Position numbers and translations under genes: made by a program
Origin: Candidatus Woesearchaeota archaeon
GTDB taxonomy: Archaea > Nanobdellota > Nanobdellia > Woesearchaeales > DSVV01
DNA: 32,467 nt
Assembly: GCA_018303075.1 (NCBI GenBank)
Contig: JAGVYW010000007.1
Span: 1-32,467 of the forward strand
Direction of reading: 5' to 3'
Shown here: positions 7,935 to 15,661 of the stretch, in pieces
How the letters are laid out: each line of letters opens with the position of its first letter
Position numbering within the stretch: position 1 is the first letter of the stretch
Notes under the pieces: model-generated
Told to the model about the DNA's origin: nothing
What the model saw: the letters and a program-made list of their open reading frames with translations, nothing else
Databases searched by the model: none

Positions 7935-9311
7935 TTATCTATCTGCTGGCATAAGATGATTGATTATTGCAGTAAAATGATTGTATATTCTATCAAAGAT
8001 GTTTCTCTCTTTTTTATAGGGTAATATAGGATATGTTGTATTATAACCAAAAGGTTCAAGTGTTGTAATTAATGCCAGATAAAAAAAATTTGATATTAAA
8101 CGATTGTATGCCTTTGGATGAGTCAGTTTTGAGCCAAAAGCAGCAAAATCAAGATTTTGGAATAATGTTGGATTATTTATAATTTCTTCAATCTGTTGTT
8201 TAAACTCTTCTGGATTTCTCCATTTTTTATTTCCTGGAACAAATGGCTTTGCTAGATATGGTCGAGAAATACCTTTGTATTGGATAGTACGAACAACTGT
8301 GTAAATATAATTATGTAATAATGTATAAAAATCATCTTCTGAAAATCCCATGACCATCAAGATCTCAGGTTTAATTCCAAGATTCTTGCATAAATCTAAT
8401 GCTTGATCAGCTTCGGAAATATTTTTCTGTGATTTATGCTGTGCTTTCCAGATCTTTTCAGTTGTACCATCTAAGCCAAATGCAATGCATTCTAAGTTTG
8501 CAGCTCTAATAGTTTCTCGTAATTGTGGATAATCAATAACTGCTTTTACAAAAGAATCTATCCTGCTTAGACCACGCAGATGAAATACAACTTCGTTTGT
8601 AGTTTTATTATTCTCATCTACAAATAAAGATAATGCTTGTTCTAATAGTTGAGGACTTTGGAAAAGATCCAATGAGGAGAGGTAAAGAGAAATATCTTTT
8701 ATCCCAAGTTTTTTTGCAGCTGTTTTTAGAGCAACAATATCTTCTAGAATTGCTTTTTCTGAGCGGTATTTTTCTTTTTGCTGCTTATCTGCTGGGCAAA
8801 AATTGCAGCCATGCTTGCAGCCTTGTGAGAGAAAAAAACCAAATTCATTCTGTAAATATCTCTCTAAATTATTCTTTGAAATAGTTTCAAGTGCAGGAGC
8901 AATTGATGTATCATAAGGATCTGAGATTTTGCTTGATACTCCTAATATTTCTGCCAAAAAATTGTTATTTGCTTTTATAATCTTTTCTCCAAAGATACGC
9001 TTAAATTGATTCTCTGGAAGTTTGTTTACTAGTTGACCTCCAAGAATAATTGGTGCCTCACTTTTTCTTCTTATTTGATCAATAATCTTTATTGCACCAG
9101 GAACATAAGGAGAACCAAATATTGTTATTCCTATAACATCATATACTTCATAATCTTCAGGTAAATCATCAATATTAAGATCACGTATTTCTGTTTCTAT
9201 TCCTGCATTTATTATTTGAGATGCTGCAATGTATAAAGAGGTAGGCATATAGATTTGTTGTTTGCCATAGGAATGCGCAGGATTTAATAATAAACTTTTT
9301 GTTACTGTCAT
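7935..9311 (-). CDS. B12-binding-type radical SAM protein, unknown function
   Basis: 458 residues. The N-terminal ~125 residues form a Rossmann-like B12-binding-type domain (DVIGITIFGSPYVPGA, APIILGGQLVN). The radical SAM core follows, with the 4Fe-4S cluster ligands Cys165, Cys169 and Cys172 in CKHGCNFC. A cobalamin-type His is not obvious. Such proteins do methylations or rearrangements on RNA, lipids, tetrapyrroles or peptides; no substrate is evident. It is divergent from the double-Lrp regulator, which may control it. Clear as a family member, unknown in function. Confidence 0.85.
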   Translation of the reverse strand: MTVTKSLLLNPAHSYGKQQIYMPTSLYIAASQIINAGIETEIRDLNIDDLPEDYEVYDVIGITIFGSPYVPGAIKIIDQIRRKSEAPIILGGQLVNKLPENQFKRIFGEKIIKANNNFLAEILGVSSKISDPYDTSIAPALETISKNNLERYLQNEFGFFLSQGCKHGCNFCPADKQQKEKYRSEKAILEDIVALKTAAKKLGIKDISLYLSSLDLFQSPQLLEQALSLFVDENNKTTNEVVFHLRGLSRIDSFVKAVIDYPQLRETIRAANLECIAFGLDGTTEKIWKAQHKSQKNISEADQALDLCKNLGIKPEILMVMGFSEDDFYTLLHNYIYTVVRTIQYKGISRPYLAKPFVPGNKKWRNPEEFKQQIEEIINNPTLFQNLDFAAFGSKLTHPKAYNRLISNFFYLALITTLEPFGYNTTYPILPYKKERNIFDRIYNHFTAIINHLMPADR

Positions 9312-9376
9312 GTGATGATGTAACGAGGGGACTAATATTAAGCTTTTGAGCTGTTTTTAACCATTTTATGAAAAAA

Positions 9377-9385
9377 TTTATATAG
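9377..9385 (+). promoter_or_regulatory. TATA box of the double-Lrp gene
   Basis: TTTATATAG is centred 29 bases before the ATG at 9410, in the 98-base divergent region shared with the radical SAM gene. Confidence 0.55.
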
Positions 9386-9409
9386 AATAACATATAATGG
9401 TCAATAATA

Positions 9410-10372
9410 ATGGAAAAAATAAAAATTGATTTAATTGATAAGAAGATTCTGTCTGAGTTAGACAAGAACTCAAGAATCTCTGCAACACAACTTGGAAAAA
9501 AAGTGAAAAGATCAAGAGAAGCTGTAAAATATAGGATACAGCAATTGGTAAATAAAGGTATTATTACAGGATTTATCACTTCGATTAATCCAAATATTTT
9601 AGGTTATTATATGTTTAAGGTTTATTTGAAACTTGAAAATATCTCAGCAGAACGTGAAAAATTCTTTCATGAACTAAAAAATAATAAAGATATCTATTGG
9701 TATGGCATCTGCGATGGCGCGTTTGACTGTGTTTTTGCGATTGTTTCAAAATCAACTACAGAATATTTCGAGAAAGTCAATCTTTTGTTTTCAAAATGGA
9801 AGCACTTGATTATCAGTAAAGTCTTAGGAACAATGGTAGATACACGGCAATATAACAAAAAATTCTTTCTCAATGAAACTTCTGGAGATTCTGTTATTTT
9901 TGGTGGAGAAACTCTCAATTATAAAATGGATGAATTGGATTCTAAAATACTTTTTGTGCTCACAAATAGTGCGCGCATACCCTTGCTGCAATTAGCAAGA
10001 AAAGTAAACAGTTCTATCGAGATTGTGCGAGGAAGGATCAAAAAGCTGGAGCAGAAAAAAATTATTTTAGGTTATAGGATTGCAGTTGATCTCAATAAAT
10101 TAGGTTTGGAATTTTTTAAAGCAATCATCTATTTCAAGACATTGACTAAGAAGGATGAAAAAGCAATGTTTGAATGGATGAGAAATCATCCAAATTCTCT
10201 CTATTATATCAGAAGTTTGGCACCTTGGGAAGTTGAGTTTGAGTTTGCAGTTGAAAATTATCTGCATTTTAATAAAATTATTAATGAGTTACGGCAATTA
10301 TTTCCACATGTGATCAGAAATCACGAACATTTGATTATGAGTTATGAATCTTGGTTGCCTGCGCATCACTAG
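9410..10372 (+). CDS. Lrp/AsnC-type transcriptional regulator with two tandem HTH units
   Basis: 320 residues, twice the size of a normal Lrp. HTH 1 is at about 6-55 (DLIDKKILSELDKNSRIS... YRIQQLVNKGII) and HTH 2 at about 174-225 (DELDSKILFVLTNSARIP... RIKKLEQKKIILGY). Each is followed by a diverged AsnC/RAM-like effector region. This reads as an internal duplication that could act as a built-in dimer. It is leaderless. Its neighbours are a divergent radical SAM gene and ftsZ downstream, so either could be its target. Confidence 0.88.
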   Translation: MEKIKIDLIDKKILSELDKNSRISATQLGKKVKRSREAVKYRIQQLVNKGIITGFITSINPNILGYYMFKVYLKLENISAEREKFFHELKNNKDIYWYGICDGAFDCVFAIVSKSTTEYFEKVNLLFSKWKHLIISKVLGTMVDTRQYNKKFFLNETSGDSVIFGGETLNYKMDELDSKILFVLTNSARIPLLQLARKVNSSIEIVRGRIKKLEQKKIILGYRIAVDLNKLGLEFFKAIIYFKTLTKKDEKAMFEWMRNHPNSLYYIRSLAPWEVEFEFAVENYLHFNKIINELRQLFPHVIRNHEHLIMSYESWLPAHH

Positions 10373-10384
10373 ATTTTTTCACTT

Positions 10385-10399
10385 TTTCTCGTCGAGAAA
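10385..10399. terminator. Short perfect inverted repeat after the double-Lrp gene
   Basis: TTTCTCG and CGAGAAA flank a single T, 12 bases after the stop codon. It could be a terminator hairpin or a small palindromic operator. Confidence 0.4.
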
Positions 10400-10440
10400 T
10401 TGGTTTTGTAACCTTAATATATAGTTTTTACAATAGAAAT

Positions 10441-10450
10441 CTTTAAATAC
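10441..10450 (+). promoter_or_regulatory. Distal TATA box upstream of ftsZ
   Basis: CTTTAAATAC resembles the TATA boxes of the tRNA-Gln and of the gene at 32045. Transcription from it would begin near 10470, just before the three TTGGCG elements, giving ftsZ a ~250-base leader or a separate small RNA. Confidence 0.4.
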
Positions 10451-10497
10451 AAGTTAACTCATTAGAAATGAAATAAAAATTAATTGAAATTAAGTTT

Positions 10498-10563
10498 TTG
10501 GCGAAACTCAATTCAATTTGGCGTTTGTATGAATTATATATTGTGTTCGAAAACATATTGGCG
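10498..10563 (+). promoter_or_regulatory. Three phased TTGGCG motifs before ftsZ
   Basis: The hexamer occurs at 10498-10503, 10518-10523 and 10558-10563, with start-to-start spacing of exactly 20 and 40 bases. The first and third are flanked by inverted arms (AGTTT/AAACT and ACATA/TATGT, the latter inside TTCGA/TCGAA), so the motif also forms the loop of hairpins. The middle one has the arms AATTCA/TGAATT further out. Regular spacing suggests a protein-binding array on one face of the helix; the loops allow an RNA reading. All lie upstream of the proximal ftsZ TATA box. Confidence 0.5.
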
Positions 10564-10606
10564 TATGTGTCGAATCTGAATTCTAAGAAAGATTAATGAA
10601 TATACT

Positions 10607-10617
10607 ACTATATAAAC
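10607..10617 (+). promoter_or_regulatory. Proximal TATA box of ftsZ
   Basis: ACTATATAAAC would place the transcription start near 10640 and leave an ~80-base leader that ends in the SD GGGGAGGGG at 10708-10716. Between 10373 and 10722 no other gene is visible. Confidence 0.5.
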
Positions 10618-10722
10618 ATTTTTGTAGTGTTAACTATATTATGAAATATATAGTATTAAGTATCTATTTATTAATCAAGTGTTTAAAACAAAAGTAAAGA
10701 CAAAAAAGGGGAGGGGTATAGT

Positions 10723-11802
10723 ATGGATTTTGCATCAAAAAATACAATTGGTTCTAACGACTATTCTGACATTGTTGTTGGTCAGGCAAATATTAAAGTT
10801 ATTGGCTGCGGCGGTGCTGGAAATAATATGGTCAATTGGCTGTATAGGAAAGGAGTGAAAGGCGCAGAAATTATAGCATGTAACACTGATAAACAACACT
10901 TAGATGTTACTGAAGCTGACAAGAAGTTCTTAATCGGACGTGATGTTACTCGAGGATTGGGTTGTGGAGGCTTTCCGCAGAAAGGAGCTGAATCAGCACA
11001 AGAATCAATTCAAGAGATAAAAGAAGTATTAAAAGGATCAGACATGGTATTTGTTTGTGCAGGAATGGGTGGAGGAACAGGAACTGGTTCAGCTCCAATT
11101 GTTGCACAAGTTGCAAAAGATACTGGTTCTATTGTAATTGGTACTGTAACAATGCCATTTAAGATAGAAAGAGCAAGAGTAGACAAAGCTGAATTTGGAT
11201 TACAACAATTGCGTGAAGTAACTGATACAGTTATTGTTATTGATAATAATCGATTAGTACAAATCGCTGGAAACTTGCCAATACAGCAAGCATTTGCAGT
11301 TGCTAATGAATTAGTATCAACAATGATTAAAGGAATTGTTGAAACAATTGCTATTCCATCATTAGTTAACTTGGATTATGCAGACGTTAAAGCAATTATG
11401 ATAAATGGTGGAGTTGCAGCTATTGGTGTAGGTGCTTCTGATACAAACAATAGAGTTGAAGAAGCTGTAAAAGGTGCATTAAGCAACCCATTGTTAGACA
11501 TAAGTTATGAAGGAGCAACAGGAGCTTTAATTCATATCTCAGGCGGTCCTGATTTGACATTAGAAGAAATTAACAAGGTAGGTGAACTTGTAACAGAAAG
11601 CATGGATGATGATGCAAACTGTATCTGGGGAGCAAGAGTTAGTGAAGATATGAAAGGAAAACTAACTGTCATGACAATTGTTACAGGAGTAAAATCACCT
11701 TGGATCGTTGGAAAATCTGACAGAAGGTCAGCAAATGTTTCAAAACAAAGAGCTGAATTTCATGAAATAAACGACGAATTAGGTATTGAAGTATTGAGGT
11801 AA
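10723..11802 (+). CDS. ftsZ: Cell division GTPase FtsZ
   Basis: 359 residues. The tubulin signature GGGTGTG is at 116-122. The nucleotide-binding GCGGAGNN (28-35), NTDKQHL and the catalytic T7 loop NLDYAD (216-221) are intact, so the protein should polymerise and hydrolyse GTP to build the division ring. There is a short N-terminal extension (1-20), and the C-terminus ends soon after the tubulin-like domain with ELGIEVLR, a possible partner-binding tail. A very strong SD precedes the ATG, and a hairpin plus T-tract follows the gene. Whether it is FtsZ1 or FtsZ2 cannot be decided here. Confidence 0.97.
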   Translation: MDFASKNTIGSNDYSDIVVGQANIKVIGCGGAGNNMVNWLYRKGVKGAEIIACNTDKQHLDVTEADKKFLIGRDVTRGLGCGGFPQKGAESAQESIQEIKEVLKGSDMVFVCAGMGGGTGTGSAPIVAQVAKDTGSIVIGTVTMPFKIERARVDKAEFGLQQLREVTDTVIVIDNNRLVQIAGNLPIQQAFAVANELVSTMIKGIVETIAIPSLVNLDYADVKAIMINGGVAAIGVGASDTNNRVEEAVKGALSNPLLDISYEGATGALIHISGGPDLTLEEINKVGELVTESMDDDANCIWGARVSEDMKGKLTVMTIVTGVKSPWIVGKSDRRSANVSKQRAEFHEINDELGIEVLR

Positions 11803-11850
11803 ATACTTCATTTCATAATACCCCAATATGTCTTTAGGCAACTATTTTCT

Positions 11851-11898
11851 TGCCTTCATCTCTTTTCACCCCCAACACTTTAGAAAACGATGAAGGCA
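11851..11898. other. Long-loop inverted repeat downstream of ftsZ
   Basis: TGCCTTCATC (11851-11860) and GATGAAGGCA (11889-11898) are perfect 10-base inverted copies separated by 28 bases. The first arm can instead pair as GGCA/TGCC with 11837-11840. Probably part of the 3' untranslated structure ahead of the terminator. Confidence 0.5.
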
Positions 11899-11904
11899 CT
11901 TTTT

Positions 11905-11936
11905 GGTCCCTTGCAGGGATCTTTTTTCTTTTTTCT
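11905..11936 (+). terminator. Intrinsic-type terminator of ftsZ
   Basis: GGTCCCT (11905-11911) pairs with AGGGATC (11915-11921) around a TGC loop, with one G/T pair, and is followed at once by a T-rich run. This looks like a factor-independent terminator. Confidence 0.65.
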
Positions 11937-11986
11937 AGAGTATTCAATTCTATCAATTCTAAAGTATAGAATATAGTCAATTTCAA

Positions 11987-13582
11987 TTACATATTATATC
12001 TCTTACTGCTAAATGTAGGTTGTTTTTTTGAGGTTATACCTTTTCTCTCTAAACCTTTTTTGATAGAATCAGCAAAAAAAGATGCATATATACCTGTTTT
12101 TAATAAAAATTTATAACTGTGTGTGCCAACTTCTTCAACTATTCTTGACTGTATCTCTTTAATTCTTTCTTTTATCTCAGGATTTGGATGTATATGTCCT
12201 GCTAAAGAAAGAATTGCCAAAGATTTTTCTAATGTTTCTTTAGTTTCTCTCATTCTTTCTTTTATAATTGGGACATTTGATGTTTTAAAATTATGATATG
12301 CTCTTAACTTAACATCAATAGCTCTCATAATACTTGATCCTAATTCAAAGTAATCTCTTTTTTGTGCATCAACAAGAATCTCTTCAAGCTCATCTTTTGA
12401 TAGATGAGGATGTCTAAACACAAGATGTAAACCATCAAAATATTTATATCTATTCTCAGTAATCTCAAGCGTATTAGAAATTCTAGTGTGTGGGAATGGT
12501 GTGAGTATTGTATATTGATTGCCATATGCACCTAGTTTTATAACCTTGTTTATTGTTTCAATACAATCCTCTTTTTTTTGTGTTGGCGAACCTATAAATG
12601 AAGATAATATCAACATAATTCCATGATCTTTCATAGTCTCTATAAAATCATTTATCTTTGAATAATCATTCTTACTATGTATATTTGAAAAATCTTCAAC
12701 TCCTATCCATATTTGATTATAACCAATCTCTAATAATTGAATAGGGTCATATTGTTGTACACTATCCATTCTGCTAAAACATGTTATTTGAGTTAATGCT
12801 TGAGTTCTTTCTTCAAGAGAACCTATATTATGTAATGTTCTATATATTCTTAAATTTCTTTCTTTATATTTTAAGTAATCATCATTAAACACAATAAATC
12901 TATATATTCCATAATCTAGATATTCTCTAAATAAATCAATCATCTCTTTTTCATTTAGTAATATTTTAGGTGTTGGATGATATGAAGCTGTTGTGCAAAA
13001 ATCACAATTACCATTGCAGCCTACTTTCTCAAGAATTACTCCACTTGTATCTGTAATCTTAAAACCAGCAACATAATGTTCAACTGGGAAAAGAGGATGT
13101 TTTATTGGTGAAGTGTTTTGTGTTTTCTCACCAAGCAATTTTCTTATCCTAGATATTCCTTCGCCGATTAACATTTCATCTGCAGAACCTATCTCTGGAG
13201 GATAACCGCCATATATGATTTTTATAGAAGGTTTTATTTTTCTAGCAAACTCACTCATATTTTCAGCTCTTTCAAAAGTAGCTGTAGTGACAGGAATAGC
13301 TAGATAATCATAATCCTTTTTCATTAATTCTCGTTGTAATTGTTTATATGTTGGCCAATGCAATACAGTTGAAGGAGCAGTGATATTTGCAGCAATCAGA
13401 TCCAATGGCCAATGATCGTACTGTGTTCTAATTGCAAGTGGATCATATTTCATGATAAAAGGATAGATATGTTCACAGATTGAGTTTCCTGTTAAATCAT
13501 CACTTTCTATGCCAATTGGTTTTGTTATACTGCTGAATAATATTTTTGTCATTTCTTTTGCCTTGTTGTTGTCATTGGACAT
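11987..13582 (-). CDS. B12-binding-type radical SAM protein, unknown function
   Basis: 531 residues. Residues ~12-150 look like a B12-binding-type Rossmann domain (DYLAIPVTTATFERA, IKIIYGGYPPEIG). The radical SAM cluster ligands are Cys189, Cys193 and Cys196 in CNGNCDFC. A basic C-terminal helical region follows. Met11 (MTKILFSS) is a possible alternative start. The gene is distinct from the radical SAM protein at 7935-9311 but has the same overall plan. It runs convergent with ftsZ and divergent from dphB. The reaction is not predictable. Confidence 0.83.
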   Translation of the reverse strand: MSNDNNKAKEMTKILFSSITKPIGIESDDLTGNSICEHIYPFIMKYDPLAIRTQYDHWPLDLIAANITAPSTVLHWPTYKQLQRELMKKDYDYLAIPVTTATFERAENMSEFARKIKPSIKIIYGGYPPEIGSADEMLIGEGISRIRKLLGEKTQNTSPIKHPLFPVEHYVAGFKITDTSGVILEKVGCNGNCDFCTTASYHPTPKILLNEKEMIDLFREYLDYGIYRFIVFNDDYLKYKERNLRIYRTLHNIGSLEERTQALTQITCFSRMDSVQQYDPIQLLEIGYNQIWIGVEDFSNIHSKNDYSKINDFIETMKDHGIMLILSSFIGSPTQKKEDCIETINKVIKLGAYGNQYTILTPFPHTRISNTLEITENRYKYFDGLHLVFRHPHLSKDELEEILVDAQKRDYFELGSSIMRAIDVKLRAYHNFKTSNVPIIKERMRETKETLEKSLAILSLAGHIHPNPEIKERIKEIQSRIVEEVGTHSYKFLLKTGIYASFFADSIKKGLERKGITSKKQPTFSSKRYNM

Positions 13583-13693
13583 TTATTGTTCTTTTATTCA
13601 TTATCTAGTTCTCGAACATTTTTGGGATTATTAAAGAGTATTCTTAAGCTGATTTAAATAATTTTTTATATCTAATCCAAAATCTATATATAA

Positions 13694-14449
13694 ATGGTGC
13701 TTTATTTAATTGGTCTAGGATTAGGAAATGAAAAAGATATTACTGTAAATGGTTTGGAGGCAGTTAAAAAAGCAGAAATTGTTTATATAGAAAGCTATAC
13801 TTCTTTATTGCAGTGTTCGCAATTAGATCTGGAAAGATTCTATAGGAAAAAGATCTTGGTTGCTCAACGTATGGATGTTGAAGAAGAGCAGAATAAAATA
13901 ATTGAAGAAGCAAAGAATAAAACTGTTGCACTGCTTGTTGTTGGAGATCCAATGTCTGCAACAACTCATATTGACCTATTGTTTCGTGCAAAAAAAGAAA
14001 AAATAGAATGCAATGTGATTCATAATACATCTATTCTTACAGCAATTGGGATTGTTGGATTACAGTTGTATAAATTTGGCAAAACAACTTCTATACCATT
14101 TCCTCAGGATAATTTTAAGCCGGAAACTTGTTATGATGTGTTGAGGGTTAATAAGAAGAATGGTATGCATACATTACTTTTGTTTGACTTAAAACATGAA
14201 GAAAACAAATATATGGATGTAAATCATGCATTAAAGTATTTGTTAGAGATTGAACAGAAAAAAAAACAAAAGGTTATTGCTGAAAAAACACTAGTGATAG
14301 GGTGTGCTCGTATTGGTAGTGATAATTTTATCAAAGTTGGAACAATAAAAGAGCTTATTTCTGTTGACTTTGGCAAAGCTCCTCATTGTTTGATAATTCC
14401 TGCAAAAATGCATTTTATGGAAGAAGAAGCATTGAAAATGTGGAAATGA
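13694..14449 (+). CDS. dphB: Diphthine synthase
   Basis: 251 residues. A SAM-dependent methyltransferase that modifies the ACP-substituted His of elongation factor 2 on the way to diphthamide. Seen: MVLYLIGLGLGNEKDITVNG at the N-terminus, ESYTS (34-38), the VGDPMSATTH segment typical of the tetrapyrrole-methylase fold, NTSILTAIG, FGKTTSIPFPQ and a C-terminal FGKAPHCLIIPAKMHFME. Length matches the archaeal family. TATA-like sequence near 13663-13676 suggests a leaderless start. Confidence 0.96.
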   Translation: MVLYLIGLGLGNEKDITVNGLEAVKKAEIVYIESYTSLLQCSQLDLERFYRKKILVAQRMDVEEEQNKIIEEAKNKTVALLVVGDPMSATTHIDLLFRAKKEKIECNVIHNTSILTAIGIVGLQLYKFGKTTSIPFPQDNFKPETCYDVLRVNKKNGMHTLLLFDLKHEENKYMDVNHALKYLLEIEQKKKQKVIAEKTLVIGCARIGSDNFIKVGTIKELISVDFGKAPHCLIIPAKMHFMEEEALKMWK

Positions 14450-14468
14450 GCGTTTTCTTGTAGTTAAA

Positions 14469-14476
14469 TTTAAATA
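14469..14476 (+). promoter_or_regulatory. TATA box of tRNA-Gln
   Basis: TTTAAATA followed by CC lies about 50 bases before the tRNA 5' end. Initiation about 25 bases downstream (near 14498) would leave a ~24-base leader. Confidence 0.55.
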
Positions 14477-14531
14477 CCACTAATTTTCCTCAATGTTAGC
14501 TTGGCCTGGAAATGATTGGATAGCCCCGTAG

Positions 14532-14570
14532 AAAAGTTTTTTAATGGCAACTGAAAGAAACTTTGCGGAG
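14532..14570 (+). other. tRNA-Gln intron 1 (non-canonical, after position 10)
   Basis: A textbook bulge-helix-bulge is visible: exon CCGT pairs with intron GCGG (4 bp), the bulges are AG^A and AG^T, and the inner stem is AAAG/CTTT. Cutting after the second bulge base gives a 39-base intron between tRNA positions 10 and 11 in the D arm. The splicing endonuclease would be the enzyme. Confidence 0.82.
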
Positions 14571-14598
14571 TGTAGCGGCCAATCATTTCGGACTTTGG

Positions 14599-14628
14599 AA
14601 TTGGATGTAATTATCATCTGATGCAGAA
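14599..14628 (+). other. tRNA-Gln intron 2 (37/38)
   Basis: Located just 3' of the anticodon, the usual archaeal site. TTTG of the anticodon loop pairs with CAGA near the intron 3' end (one T/G pair), and the intron has its own GGATG/CATCT hairpin. The exact cut can shift by one base without changing the mature tRNA. Confidence 0.8.
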
Positions 14629-14659
14629 ATCCGAAGACCTCGGTTCGAATCCGGGCGGG

Positions 14660-14689
14660 GCTATTTTATTCTTCTAATCATAAAATAGC
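14660..14689. terminator. 10-bp hairpin overlapping the tRNA 3' end
   Basis: GCTATTTTAT (14660-14669) and ATAAAATAGC (14680-14689) form a perfect stem that includes the last bases of the acceptor stem. It may act in 3' end formation or termination; it would have to open for the tRNA to fold. Confidence 0.45.
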
Positions 14690-14765
14690 TTAGCAAGGAT
14701 TCGAACTATAATTCAAACTCCTCAATAAATCCAAGGATTAATCAGTATTTCTCTAAATATGCAAA

Positions 14766-15067
14766 TCATTTATCTGTTAATGTAATGTATTTCTTTCCTT
14801 TTGTATCAGTTATCTCTTTTATGAACTCTTTTGAGAGTAATTCTTCATAATACTCAGAAAAGCTATTTGAGGATAAATTAGCAGATCTAAGTAGTGATAA
14901 TAAATCCCTTCATGTTTTGTCAATTCATACATTTCTCGTGTTTTTGAAAATATCAAAAAGCAGAGAATTACAGAGATAAATGTAAAGAAAAATTCAATAA
15001 TTAGCAAAGTTGGTTCAAAAAAAGGAAATACCTTTATTAAGATTAGGATATTGCCTTTATTCTCCAT
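14766..15067 (-). pseudogene. Membrane segment + winged-helix protein, frameshifted
   Basis: The minus strand first encodes hydrophobic segments (ILILIKVFPFFEPTLLIIEF, FFTFISVILCFLIF) and KTREMYELTKHEG. Near 14910 the reading then moves to another frame, which continues as a winged helix (RDLLSLLRSANL, FSEYYEELLSKEFIKEI, DTKGKKYITLTDK) to the TGA at 14766-14768. The original frame ends early at 14819. One inserted or two deleted bases around the GGG run would explain it. It may be a real pseudogene or a sequencing error. Start uncertain (ATG 15067 or GTG 15085). Confidence 0.5.
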
Positions 15068-15125
15068 AAGTTTTTTATATAACACTTGTTTTTTTACTAT
15101 GTTTGATGATTTTGAGGTTAATAAA

Positions 15126-15584
15126 ATGTATGGATTATTTGAAGCATTAAGTAGATGGTATGAACGCAGATATGCAATGGTTTCTAATAGATATTGGACC
15201 TCTAGTGGAAATGGTGTTACTAAATTAGTTGGAGAAGAACAATTAACATCAGTTTTAGAAGGAATTGTAGATGATTTTAATCATAGAAATCAATCTTGTC
15301 CTGTTAGAAGAGTATATGTAGTTGGTCGTGTTGCTGAATTAAAAGGTACAAGGACTTATCGTAGATATAAAGAACCTCATAGATTTTCTATTTATTTTCA
15401 AACTGATGGTGTTTGTTTAGATGAAACCAAAGAGTTAATAGGAACTATGAGAAAAGTTCCCCTTTTTGAAAATTTACCTTATCAAGTTCATGTTTGGCCA
15501 TATCATCCATTTGATAATGATGAGATGCTTGTTTTAGCAGCTCATAAATTGAAAGAAATCGACGTTTCTCCGCTGGTTAGGTAA
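15126..15584 (+). CDS. Uncharacterised protein (152 residues)
   Basis: Not recognised. The start at 15126 is preceded by GAGG with 8-base spacing; an upstream ATG at 15099 lies about 25 bases after a TATA-like TTATATAA (15072-15079) and would add 9 residues. The protein is soluble, Arg- and aromatic-rich. The central stretch (RRVYVVGRVAELKGTRTYRR, then HRFSIYFQTDG and a later VHVWPYHP) loosely recalls a nucleotidyltransferase-fold beta-strand pattern, but the GS and DxD catalytic signature is not clear. It stands alone before rps15. Confidence 0.7.
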   Translation: MYGLFEALSRWYERRYAMVSNRYWTSSGNGVTKLVGEEQLTSVLEGIVDDFNHRNQSCPVRRVYVVGRVAELKGTRTYRRYKEPHRFSIYFQTDGVCLDETKELIGTMRKVPLFENLPYQVHVWPYHPFDNDEMLVLAAHKLKEIDVSPLVR

Positions 15585-15633
15585 GGATTAGCACTTGAAT
15601 TTTTGGTAAGTTGAATTTATACCTCGCAAAACC

Positions 15634-15641
15634 TTTATAAA
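15634..15641 (+). promoter_or_regulatory. TATA box of rps15
   Basis: TTTATAAA; initiation about 25 bases on (near 15662) would begin the transcript just before the first helix of the leader. Confidence 0.55.
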
Positions 15642-15661
15642 CTAATAATTATTCTTATGTT

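Larger units (their letters stand above)
14522..14663 (+). tRNA. tRNA-Gln (UUG) with two introns
   Basis: The acceptor AGCCCCG (14522-14528) pairs fully with CGGGGCT (14656-14662); the discriminator is A14663. T arm: CTCGG-TTCGAAT-CCGGG. Anticodon arm: TCGGA-CTTTGG(A)-TCCGA with anticodon TTG at 14595-14597. The gene is 142 bases and folds only after removing 39 bases (14532-14570) and 30 bases (14599-14628), leaving a 73-base tRNA. The D arm becomes GTG/CAT with GCGGCC in the loop. No CCA is encoded. A simple tRNA scan could miss or misassign it. Confidence 0.9.

Noticed and set aside
14691-14715. Minus-strand AGTTCGAATCC resembling a tRNA T arm next to tRNA-Gln
   Set aside because: The flanking bases do not pair as a T stem and no anticodon or acceptor partner was found; too little to call a tRNA or an integration remnant.
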